Below, piece after piece: positions 1 through 5,647 of a stretch of DNA of 5,647 bases (its first letter is position 1; every line of letters starts with the position of its first letter). A program made the position numbers and the translations under genes. The notes below the pieces were generated by a model. The model saw only the letters and a list, made by a program, of their open reading frames with translations. It did no database searches and had not been told where the DNA came from. Source of the stretch: Desulfobacula sp. (GTDB lineage: Bacteria; Desulfobacterota; Desulfobacteria; Desulfobacterales; Desulfobacteraceae); assembly GCA_027858355.1 (NCBI GenBank), contig JAQICW010000226.1, forward strand, positions 1-5,647, written 5' to 3'.

Positions 1-150
1 TTGGCTTTTCTGATTGCCGGTCCTACGACAACCTTACCGGCCATGGCTGCGGTCTGGACATTGGTTAAACATCGCATTTTTATACTGTATGTATCTTTTT
101 CATTGGTAGGTGCAATACTTTTAGGATATGCAAACCTTATTTGGGGATAA
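1..150 (+). CDS. Predicted permease, ArsP/YraQ (DUF318) type, C-terminal fragment
   Basis: Frame 1 is open from the window edge to a TAA at 148-150, giving the last 49 residues of a membrane protein; the 5' part lies outside the window. The fragment begins LAFLIAGPTTTLPAMAAVW, a Gly-Pro-Thr-Thr/Pro-rich segment resembling the conserved AGP-T-N-P-like motif of the ArsP_1/YraQ predicted permeases. It then has a short basic stretch (VKHR) and a final hydrophobic helix of about 20 residues (FILYVSFSLVGAILLGYANL) ending close to the stop. Some members of this family export organoarsenicals or affect metal and thiol homeostasis, but many have no known substrate, so none is assigned. The family call rests on this motif and the terminal helix and is moderately secure. 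The gene runs toward the minus-strand operon, so the two transcription units converge. Confidence 0.7.
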   Translation: MAFLIAGPTTTLPAMAAVWTLVKHRIFILYVSFSLVGAILLGYANLIWG

Positions 151-153
151 ATA

Positions 154-297
154 ATGATTACTTTGAAAAATATTATTGAAAAATTGAGAAACAACAAATC
201 AAGTGGGCAGGTCGACAGGGGGAGATATGGTATAGAGGAATTTTTTAGTCTCGGATCAGAAATTAAACTGGTACCCTCAGTCCTCCATTACTGTTGA
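154..297 (+). CDS. Small unrecognised ORF downstream of the permease (47 aa)
   Basis: ATG at 154 opens 47 codons to TGA at 295-297. It starts 3 nt after the permease stop and has a purine-rich GGGGAT about 7 nt upstream, overlapping the end of the permease gene. That spacing would suit a translationally coupled last gene of the permease unit. The predicted peptide starts MITLKNIIEKLRNNKSSG, a short basic amphipathic stretch, and ends LVPSVLHYC. It has one cysteine, no membrane segment and no motif I recognise. It could be a genuine small protein, the remnant of a longer downstream gene, or chance. Its last part overlaps an open frame on the opposite strand (263-478), and both are unlikely to be real. 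Confidence 0.3.
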   Translation: MITLKNIIEKLRNNKSSGQVDRGRYGIEEFFSLGSEIKLVPSVLHYC

Positions 298-388
298 CAA
301 TTTTTTCTTCAATTTGTAATTCTATTTTTACACACATTGCAACACAATTTGTATACGGAGAATCAAGACTTTCATAATCCCCAGGCAT
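263..388 (-). CDS. Candidate small ORF or gene remnant on the minus strand (41 aa from ATG)
   Basis: The minus strand is open for 71 codons from 478 down to the TAA at 263-265. The only ATG that gives a reasonable length is at 386-388, yielding 41 residues starting MPGDYESLDSPYTNC and ending NGGLRVPV. There is no clear ribosome binding site before it. The composition looks protein-like: acidic and hydrophobic residues alternate in a KIELQIEEKIV stretch. The frame stays sensible upstream of the ATG, where it reads LSECPKPLIVCRSFQKIHI. The full open stretch holds six cysteines. It could be the 3' remnant of a decayed gene whose start is lost, or a small protein with an unusual start. I do not recognise it. 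It would be downstream of, and co-directional with, the kinase operon. Confidence 0.22.
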   Translation of the reverse strand: MPGDYESLDSPYTNCVAMCVKIELQIEEKIVNSNGGLRVPV

Positions 389-639
389 AATATGGATTTT
401 TTGAAATGACCTACAGACAATCAAGGGCTTTGGACATTCAGAGAGGTGTATCTCCGAAACTCCTGTATAACAATTGCATTAACACAGGCCAAATACGCAT
501 ATCAGACTTATGTATCAAGTATTCTTCACAAGTTCATCAATGGGTCATTGGTTGAAGGAACGACAAAATAAAATGCCAACCCCTTCTTTAATTACCCGCA
601 TCTTGTTTTCTCAGAAACTCAAGGTGAAAAAAAGGAGGG
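298..639. other. Convergent intergenic region with no confident gene
   Basis: This stretch separates the rightward permease unit from the leftward kinase operon. No RNA gene or mobile-element end is visible. It contains the 5' part of the minus-strand open frame noted at 263-478. It also contains a weak plus-strand frame at 406-555 (49 codons, MTYRQSRALDIQ at its start) with no ribosome binding site and no recognisable motif. A 9-nt direct repeat, CAATTTGTA, occurs at 310-318 and 345-353. Two imperfect hairpins are present: 536-552 (CAATG-GGT-CATTG plus outer pairs) and 602-623 (CTTG/CAAG outside TTTC-TCA-GAAA). Neither is followed by a T-run on either strand, so neither is a classical intrinsic terminator. 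Poly-T on the minus strand (about 627-634 read in reverse) follows the last kinase stop but has no hairpin before it. The region may be decayed coding DNA. Confidence 0.5.
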
Positions 640-1773
640 TTAATAGAGCTTATCCGGCAGAACAATTTTAAAATCGGTCTCTTTCCCTTTTATAGATGAT
701 ACCTGGATTAATCCGCCGTGCTGTTTGATAATAGAATTTGAAACATAAAACCCAAACCCGGTTCCTTTCGTGCTTTTTGAAGAAAAAAATAAATCAAATA
801 TTTTTTCTTTTGTCTTCATATCCATACCACAGCCATTGTCATGGATATGAATTATCAATTGATCTTTTTCCCGTAAAATTTTAAACTCGATTTCATGATC
901 TTTCTTTTGTGTATCCGCCAGGCAGGCATCAATGGCATTGTCTAAAATGTTAATCAGAGCCACCAGAATAAACTCTTCATCCATGACCATGGTTTCAGGA
1001 TAATGGGTATCACTACAGTAAAATGAGATCGTTGTTCCCTTTAGTTTTAATTCAATTATTTTTTTAATCTGATCGATAAAACTTTTTGTATCAATGGCAA
1101 TTCTGTTGAGTTTTCTTTCCTTGGAATACAACAAGATATCCATGATCATCTTCTTTATCCGGTCAACTGCCTGCTCAAGCAGGTCCAGGCCTTCTTTGAC
1201 AATTTGTTGATTTTTGGCTTTCAGACCGGATCGTGCTACATATATTCCCCCGTCAAGATTGGTTAAAAGCCCTTTTATATTGTGTGAAATGGTGCCAATC
1301 ATCAATCCTAAGGATGACAAATGGTCTGCCAGCTTTGACTTTTCATAGATAAGAAGTTCAAGTTTCTGTGTGTATTCGGTAAGCTTTTGCCTTGAAACTA
1401 TTTTTTCAAGTGCTTTTTCAACAGCAATCTCAAGGATATCCACATTGACAGGTTTGGTGATAAAATCCATGGCTTCGTTTTTAAGACTGCTAATGGTCAA
1501 ATCCATGTCACCGTGTCCTGTGATCATCAAGACTTCTGTTTCCAGATTCTCGCGTTTAATTCGTCTTAACAATTCAATACCGTCCATGACCGGCATTTTA
1601 ATATCTGTAATCACAATATCCGGACGTTCTGATTTGAATATCTCAAGCGCTTTTTCACCGTTTTCAGCAAGATATACAGTATAACCGATATCTTTTAATG
1701 CAATCTCAAGAACATCCCGGATATCTTCTTCATCATCGACGACTAATATGGATATTTGATTTTTATCAATCAT
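640..1773 (-). CDS. Receiver domain-histidine kinase fusion (response regulator-type kinase, 377 aa)
   Basis: A cytoplasmic two-component protein with the receiver at the N-terminus. Residues 7-120 form the receiver: acidic pair D13/D14 in VVDDEED, phospho-acceptor D57 in VITDIKMP, T85 in MITGHGD and K107 in ITKPV. A likely coiled coil (about 120-150) leads to an H-box with H165 in the motif GTISHNIKGLL, which differs from the usual SHELRNP pattern. The ATPase domain has an N-box around N280 (INILDNAIDA), a G1 box DNGCGM at 313-318, an F box FDLFF and a G2 box GTGFGF from 338. All catalytic landmarks are present, so it should be an active kinase. There is no membrane segment and no DNA-binding domain. 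The ATG at 1771-1773 has a very G-rich upstream stretch (GGTGGGGGG) and follows the preceding kinase stop by 14 nt. It is the natural receiver partner for that sensor; its own downstream target is not in the window. Confidence 0.93.
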   Translation of the reverse strand: MIDKNQISILVVDDEEDIRDVLEIALKDIGYTVYLAENGEKALEIFKSERPDIVITDIKMPVMDGIELLRRIKRENLETEVLMITGHGDMDLTISSLKNEAMDFITKPVNVDILEIAVEKALEKIVSRQKLTEYTQKLELLIYEKSKLADHLSSLGLMIGTISHNIKGLLTNLDGGIYVARSGLKAKNQQIVKEGLDLLEQAVDRIKKMIMDILLYSKERKLNRIAIDTKSFIDQIKKIIELKLKGTTISFYCSDTHYPETMVMDEEFILVALINILDNAIDACLADTQKKDHEIEFKILREKDQLIIHIHDNGCGMDMKTKEKIFDLFFSSKSTKGTGFGFYVSNSIIKQHGGLIQVSSIKGKETDFKIVLPDKLY

Positions 1774-1787
1774 AATCCCCCCACCAG

Positions 1788-4088
1788 TTAGGTTTCATAG
1801 ACCAGATCAGCCACAGTGTCATCAAGTACGGGAAAGGACAAAATAAAGATCGCTCCCTTATGTTTCCCCTGGGCTACTTGAATTTCTCCCGAACACTCTT
1901 TGACAATACCATAAGTGATGGAGAGTCCAAGACCGGTTCCCTTGCCCACTTCCTTGGTGGTAAAAAACGGTTCAAACAGCTTATCCGCAGCCTCTTTTTG
2001 AATACCGACACCTGTGTCATGTATTTCAATGACGACCGTATCATTTGTTGCTTTGGTTATAATAGTGATCCTGTCATTTTCTCCTCGAGCCATACCCTCT
2101 TTTTCCCATTTTTCTTCTATGGCATCTTTTGCGTTAATAACCAGATTGACAAACACCTGCTCAAGCCTGTCTGGATCTGCCAATATGTCCGGCAGTGCTT
2201 CATTGTTATTCCAGACAACATCGATGCCATGAACTTTAAGCTGCTGATTAAACATTTCAAATGTTCTTTGAAGCACGTTATTGACATTTGTGCGGGCAAG
2301 TTTGATTTCAGATTTTCTTGCAAACTGACGCATGTGGTTGATGATTTTTTCAGCGCGATCCACATTGCTGTCTATTTTTGAAATAAGTTTAAAGAAAATT
2401 TCTTTTTCTATTCGTTCATTTTTTCGCATCTTTTTCATACAAAAACTACTGGATGATTTAATGACAGACAAAGGCTGGTTCAATTCGTGGGAAATACCGG
2501 TTGACATTTCACCTAAAGTGGCCATTTTGCTTGCATGGATCATGTGCTGTTCTGTTTCAAGACGCTTTGTAATATCATTAATGGTGACCAGCAGTACTTT
2601 TTTACCAGAATATTTGGAGGGTGACACCCACATATCAACATAGATGAACCGGTCATCTTTAACAAGATGCTTCACCTTGTTAACCTCCTGGCCAGACTTC
2701 ATTTTTTTGATGAGTTCTTCTTTTTCTTCTTCGATAAAAAAGTCAGAAAATATTTTCTTTAATAAGTTTTTTTTGGAATATCCATACACTTCAAGTGCCT
2801 TGATATTGCAGTCAAGGATCTCAAATGTCTGGATATCCACTACAAACACAGGATTTGAAATATTGTTGAATATGGCATGATACTTTTCCTCTGATCGTTG
2901 AAGTTCTTTTTCAAGCCGGCGTCTTAGAGTGATATCAATGCTCATCTCCATGGCTGCAACAATGTTTCCATCATCATCAGTCACAGGGGAGGTAATAAAC
3001 ATCCAATGTTTTTTTCCACCATTCTTACCCATCCCTTCTGCTTCACCAAAATGGGATTTTCCATCCACAAACGTTTTTTCAACCGGGCAATCCGTGCATT
3101 TTTCTTCCAGACCTTTGTAGGCAAGATAACAGTGAGATCCGGGCTCTGGATCAAATCTGTCTTTGAACACCTTATTCCATGCTTTCAACTTATAGTCCTT
3201 ACCTTGAACGGTAATCATGCAGGGCACTGTTTCAAACAGTGACTGGTATTTATTTTTCTGCCTTTTCAGTTCTGCCTGCTCCAATCCAATCTGGGTGGCC
3301 ATCTTTTGTATGGCTTTACCCAGAAGGCCGATTTCATAATCCTTCCCAATATCAATCTTCTCATTGTAATTACCTCCTGCAATTTTTCTGGTCCCCTCAA
3401 CCAGCTTGATAATCGGCTTTTTCACAAATTGCAAAATGGAAAAAAAGATAATCAATGAGGTAATCAAAATAGTCCAAAAGGCCAGTTTTATGATCCCCTT
3501 TTGAATTTTCAACACCTGACGGTCTGTTTGCTCAAGGGAGACGACCACATCAAGGGAACCCAATATCTTTTGATGCTCAGGATGAAAATGACACTCACTG
3601 GTGCAACCGGGTTCATTGCAGATGGGCTGGACAATCCCCAGAAGCCTGTGGCCTTTTTCGGACTTAAAGAACCGCATCCTTTGCTGCAAGTCGATCTGAT
3701 TCGTCGGGGGATCTTTTTGATGGCAGATATCACATGCCTTTTCCCTGATATCAACAATTTTATCAACCTCGCCTTCCTTGTTGGTAAATTTTATCTGTCC
3801 TTCTTTGTTATAGATCCTGATATTTTCTATGCCCGGCTGGGTGGCAATATTATTAATAATCTGTGTAATATCGTCCCTTGAGTTCAGCATCATGGCATAA
3901 TGGGTGCCAAGTTTGATGGAATTTGTCAGTCGGTCCGTACTGGTAATGACATTGTTCATGATCTGGGTATTGATATTATTAATATTGAAGTAAGCCCAGG
4001 CAGATATGGAAAGAATAACTGTCAACCCGACAGAAATAATCAGCTTTGAAACAAGGCTGTGTCTTAAATATTTAAAAAAATCATTCAT
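1788..4088 (-). CDS. Membrane sensor histidine kinase with CXXCH-bearing periplasmic domain, HAMP and two PAS domains (766 aa)
   Basis: An inner-membrane sensor kinase. TM1 is at about residues 13-34, a periplasmic domain spans about 35-198, TM2 is at about 199-222, and HAMP is at about 223-275. A short coiled coil precedes PAS1 (about 281-388) and PAS2 (about 400-508). The dimerisation domain has H534 in GISHELNQPL. The ATPase domain has N652 in the N-box, DTGVGI from 691, FEPFFTTK and GTGLGL from 717. The periplasmic domain holds CDICH (C119-H123, a c-type heme attachment pattern) and a second cluster, C157, C162, C166-H167 and H169. This arrangement resembles periplasmic domains I associate with deltaproteobacterial sensors; heme binding is inferred. 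PAS1 has C320 and a C331-x2-C334-P motif that may bind metal or sense redox. The ATG at 4086-4088 overlaps the hdrB-like stop as ATGA, with AAAGG upstream, indicating translational coupling. It probably phosphorylates the receiver protein encoded next. Confidence 0.93.
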   Translation of the reverse strand: MNDFFKYLRHSLVSKLIISVGLTVILSISAWAYFNINNINTQIMNNVITSTDRLTNSIKLGTHYAMMLNSRDDITQIINNIATQPGIENIRIYNKEGQIKFTNKEGEVDKIVDIREKACDICHQKDPPTNQIDLQQRMRFFKSEKGHRLLGIVQPICNEPGCTSECHFHPEHQKILGSLDVVVSLEQTDRQVLKIQKGIIKLAFWTILITSLIIFFSILQFVKKPIIKLVEGTRKIAGGNYNEKIDIGKDYEIGLLGKAIQKMATQIGLEQAELKRQKNKYQSLFETVPCMITVQGKDYKLKAWNKVFKDRFDPEPGSHCYLAYKGLEEKCTDCPVEKTFVDGKSHFGEAEGMGKNGGKKHWMFITSPVTDDDGNIVAAMEMSIDITLRRRLEKELQRSEEKYHAIFNNISNPVFVVDIQTFEILDCNIKALEVYGYSKKNLLKKIFSDFFIEEEKEELIKKMKSGQEVNKVKHLVKDDRFIYVDMWVSPSKYSGKKVLLVTINDITKRLETEQHMIHASKMATLGEMSTGISHELNQPLSVIKSSSSFCMKKMRKNERIEKEIFFKLISKIDSNVDRAEKIINHMRQFARKSEIKLARTNVNNVLQRTFEMFNQQLKVHGIDVVWNNNEALPDILADPDRLEQVFVNLVINAKDAIEEKWEKEGMARGENDRITIITKATNDTVVIEIHDTGVGIQKEAADKLFEPFFTTKEVGKGTGLGLSITYGIVKECSGEIQVAQGKHKGAIFILSFPVLDDTVADLVYET

Positions 4089-4951
4089 ATTGCCTTTTGA
4101 GTTAATGGCCCGGTATTTGAAAGATTTAAATTCAGTCCGACATCCTTTGGAATCATTCCCATGGCAAGCCCTAAAAATTGTGGCAGAAAAAGAACCGGAA
4201 TTTCCAGATACATTCCTTCTTTATGAGATATCTTTTTCTGGTTGCTTTCAAGGTTCATCTGGCACATGGGGCATACCGTCAAAATGGCATCCGCCCCTTT
4301 TGCAGCCTTTAAAATTCTTCCGACGAGCTCCATACCGGCTTCAGGTTTTGTACTGGTATTGGATGCCCCACAGCATTGAGCCCCCATGTCCCATTCAAAC
4401 AGGCTAGCTCCTGTTGCCTGTATCAGCGCATCCATGGAATGGGGCTCTTCAGGGTCATCGAAGACGGTAAAAGGTCTTAAACACTGACATCCATAATAGA
4501 GTGCGATGGTAAGGCCTGCCATTTTATTCTGAGAGTTTTCTTTAATTTTTTGGATATCCACATCCTTTGACAGGATATCTAAAAGGTGCCTGACAATCGC
4601 ATCCCCTTTTAAAACAAGATCCTCTTCGGCAAGAGCCGTATTAATTTTTCCCAGCAGATTCTTATCTTTTTTTATTATCTCTTCGGTTTTTTTAAGATTC
4701 AGGTAACAGGCACTACAGGGCACAAGGATCTGTTTTGAACCCTTCATTTTTTCGGCAAGGGCAAGATTTCTTGCCGGAAGTACATAGGATAACAACTGGC
4801 TGTTGGACTCTGCAGCTGTTGCTCCGCAGCAATTCCAGTCCTCAATTTCTTCGAGTTGAACATCGAGAGCTTCCATTAATACTTTTGTGGAAATATTATA
4901 TTCAACAGAGGTCCCTTCCAATGAACAGCCCGGATAATATAAGTATTTCAT
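4085..4951 (-). CDS. hdrB: Heterodisulfide reductase subunit B-like protein (two CCG domains, 288 aa)
   Basis: A CCG-domain protein of HdrB length. The first cysteine set is C9 (YYPGCS), C41-C42 (NCCGA) and C79/C82 (PCSAC), spaced C-x31-CC-x36-C-x2-C. The second is C155 (YYGCQC, with an extra C157), C193-C194 (QCCGAS) and C227/C230 (CPMC). In characterised methanogen HdrB, such sets bind two noncubane [4Fe-4S] clusters where the disulfide CoM-S-S-CoB is split. Here the substrate is unknown: a bacterial HdrB would act on some other disulfide- or persulfide-like acceptor, or serve as an electron conduit. It has no membrane segment and is cytoplasmic. The start is ATG at 4949-4951, with GGAGGG at 4957-4962 and a 1-nt gap from the hdrC-like stop. 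Its stop overlaps the sensor kinase start by 4 nt. LldE/GlpC-like CCG proteins are alternatives, but the length and the adjacent HdrC favour HdrB. Confidence 0.9.
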   Translation of the reverse strand: MKYLYYPGCSLEGTSVEYNISTKVLMEALDVQLEEIEDWNCCGATAAESNSQLLSYVLPARNLALAEKMKGSKQILVPCSACYLNLKKTEEIIKKDKNLLGKINTALAEEDLVLKGDAIVRHLLDILSKDVDIQKIKENSQNKMAGLTIALYYGCQCLRPFTVFDDPEEPHSMDALIQATGASLFEWDMGAQCCGASNTSTKPEAGMELVGRILKAAKGADAILTVCPMCQMNLESNQKKISHKEGMYLEIPVLFLPQFLGLAMGMIPKDVGLNLNLSNTGPLTQKAI

Positions 4952-4952
4952 T

Positions 4953-5498
4953 TCATCCCTCCAGTTCTGCCACTCGTTTGAATAACCGGCTTAACTTTCC
5001 TTTGCCGCTGGAACCAAATTCAGGCCGGATCTTTCCCTTAGCCAAAAGTTTAAGCCCTAAAGATGCATAGCCAAACGGAACCACAGGGTTTTTCATTGAA
5101 ACAAAATAATGGGTCATAAATTCCATTTCCCTGACCCTTCCGTGTTTTTTTACACTGTCCAGAAAAGCGTCATAAAAAAGGGAAGAGCGCTGAAACTGCT
5201 TTAATTTCAATTTTGAAGCTGCCTGTTTCAAGAGACTCATGGCATGGGTCAACTCAAGTCCTCTTGGACATCTTAAGGTGCAATAATAGCAGGATGAACA
5301 CATGATAAAAGATTTACTTGAAAAAAGTGCTGCTGCATGATCTGTGAGCAGCAACCGCCACATATGTCTGGGAGTGATATCCATGAATTCAGTATTCGGA
5401 CAGGAAGCGGTGCAGGTGCCGCATTGAATGCATGTTTGTATCATCTCCTTGACCGGCTCAATTTGCTCCAACAGTTGTTCATAACTTACCTTGCCCAT
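4953..5498 (-). CDS. hdrC: Heterodisulfide reductase subunit C-like dicluster ferredoxin subunit (181 aa)
   Basis: A small cytoplasmic iron-sulfur protein with two ferredoxin motifs. Numbered from the ATG at 5496-5498, these are C23-C26-C29-C33-P (CIQCGTCTASCP) and C67-C70-C73-C77-P (CSSCYYCTLRCPRG), the latter followed by a TPRH-type linker seen earlier at 42-45. They should hold two [4Fe-4S] clusters relaying electrons, in the classical scheme from HdrA to HdrB. The length fits HdrC. The frame stays open upstream to a TTG at 5571-5573 (206 aa). I chose the ATG because AAGGGG and AGAGG precede it, the extra 25 residues are very basic and unlike HdrC, and the TTG lies inside an inverted repeat. 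The TGA at 4953-4955 is 1 nt from the hdrB-like ATG, whose ribosome binding site sits inside the last hdrC codons. No HdrA is visible in the window. Confidence 0.9.
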   Translation of the reverse strand: MGKVSYEQLLEQIEPVKEMIQTCIQCGTCTASCPNTEFMDITPRHMWRLLLTDHAAALFSSKSFIMCSSCYYCTLRCPRGLELTHAMSLLKQAASKLKLKQFQRSSLFYDAFLDSVKKHGRVREMEFMTHYFVSMKNPVVPFGYASLGLKLLAKGKIRPEFGSSGKGKLSRLFKRVAELEG

Positions 5499-5513
5499 AA
5501 CCTCTTTCCCCTT
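5499..5513 (-). promoter_or_regulatory. Ribosome binding site deciding the hdrC-like start
   Basis: Read on the minus strand this is AAAGGGGAAAGAGGTT followed directly by the ATG at 5498. AAGGGG lies about 9 nt from the start codon and AGAGG lies 2 nt from it; the former has workable Shine-Dalgarno spacing. This supports the 181-residue start over the upstream TTG. Confidence 0.55.
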
Positions 5514-5555
5514 TCCATTTTTTTTTCCAATCCTCACCTGATATCTCACCCGATA

Positions 5556-5573
5556 TTGAATAGGACTATTCAA
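5556..5573. repeat. 18-nt inverted repeat upstream of the hdrC-like gene
   Basis: TTGAATAGGACTATTCAA reads as two perfect 7-nt arms (TTGAATA/TATTCAA) around a 4-nt centre on either strand, or 8-nt arms around 2 nt. It lies between the upstream gene's stop (5593) and the hdrC-like start (5498), and is not followed by a T-run on the minus strand. That makes it more like an operator or a transcript-processing hairpin than an intrinsic terminator. No convincing -35/-10 pair was found around it. The symmetry is seen directly; the role is a guess. Confidence 0.4.
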
Positions 5574-5592
5574 AAACAGCCGTTTAAAAATA

Positions 5593-5647
5593 TCATGACA
5601 ATACCATATCGATTACATCAAGCATCTGCCGCCCGTCAAAGCCCTCT
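5593..5647 (-). CDS. C-terminal end of an unidentified gene upstream of hdrC
   Basis: On the minus strand one frame is open from the window edge to TGA at 5593-5595 and encodes EGFDGRQMLDVIDMVLS. The composition looks like a real protein C-terminus, and the gene is co-directional with the hdrC-like gene, 94 nt upstream of its ATG. It may be the preceding member of the same operon; HdrA-like, MvhD-like or other oxidoreductase subunits are typical neighbours. Seventeen residues are too few to name a family, so none is assigned. A chance open frame cannot be excluded over this length. Confidence 0.45.
   Translation of the reverse strand, partial: EGFDGRQMLDVIDMVLS

Noticed and set aside
294..322. 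TTGACA hexamer at 294-299 as a plus-strand promoter
   Set aside because: At 17-nt spacing the -10 position is TAATTC, a poor match, and no supportable gene lies downstream on the plus strand.
310..353. Direct repeat CAATTTGTA (two copies) as iterons or operator sites
   Set aside because: Only two 9-nt copies in AT-rich DNA and no adjacent promoter or regulator; could be chance.
406..555. Plus-strand 49-codon frame starting MTYRQSRALD
   Set aside because: No ribosome binding site, no recognisable domain, and it competes with the more protein-like minus-strand frame; treated as chance.
602..623. Hairpin CTTG..TTTC-TCA-GAAA..CAAG as a terminator for the kinase operon
   Set aside because: Two short 4-bp stems split by an internal loop, and no T-run follows on either strand.
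1860..2381. 173-codon plus-strand open frame opposite the sensor kinase
   Set aside because: Antisense to the conserved ATPase and dimerisation domains of the kinase; its openness follows from the codon bias of the real gene.
3501..3881. 126-codon plus-strand open frame opposite the sensor kinase
   Set aside because: It lies wholly antisense to the strongly supported kinase gene, and its peptide has no recognisable domain; a shadow frame.
5499..5573. N-terminal extension of HdrC from a TTG codon (206 aa)
   Set aside because: The extra 25 residues are strongly basic and unlike HdrC, the TTG lies in an inverted repeat, and the ATG at 5498 has a ribosome binding site.

Overview
The window looks like the chromosome of an anaerobic, AT-rich deltaproteobacterium, most likely a sulfate reducer of the Desulfobacteraceae type (an inference). 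The grounds are an HdrC/HdrB pair of the heterodisulfide reductase family, a membrane sensor kinase whose periplasmic domain carries a CXXCH motif, a receiver-first kinase of a style I associate with that group, and the tail of an ArsP/YraQ-type permease. No species can be named from the sequence alone.

Layout. At the left edge (1-150, + strand) is the last 49 codons of a predicted permease, followed 3 nt later by a small unrecognised reading frame (154-297). From about 298 to 639 there is no confident gene. This is the junction where the rightward permease unit and a long leftward unit converge, and it holds only weak small open frames and imperfect hairpins. From 640 to the right edge everything lies on the minus strand. 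In transcription order these are: the last 17 codons of an unidentified gene (5593-5647), hdrC-like (start re-assigned to 5498), hdrB-like, a 766-residue two-PAS sensor histidine kinase, and a 377-residue receiver-plus-histidine-kinase protein.

The four complete minus-strand genes are packed like one operon: 1 nt between hdrC and hdrB, a 4-nt ATGA overlap between hdrB and the sensor kinase, and 14 nt between the two kinases. The gap before hdrC (94 nt) is the only sizeable one. It contains an 18-nt inverted repeat but no convincing promoter. The 3' ends of the convergent units show no classical intrinsic terminator.

Working model (inference). HdrC is a dicluster ferredoxin subunit. It would pass electrons to HdrB, which has two complete CCG cysteine sets for noncubane [4Fe-4S] clusters and would reduce a disulfide-type acceptor. 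The co-transcribed sensor kinase has a cysteine/histidine-rich periplasmic domain that may bind c-type heme, and a PAS domain with its own cysteine trio. It could report redox state by phosphotransfer to the receiver of the last protein. Neither signalling protein has a DNA-binding output domain, so the final response regulator must lie outside the window. The linkage of an Hdr module to a possibly heme-bearing redox sensor and a kinase-type receiver protein is the most interesting feature here.
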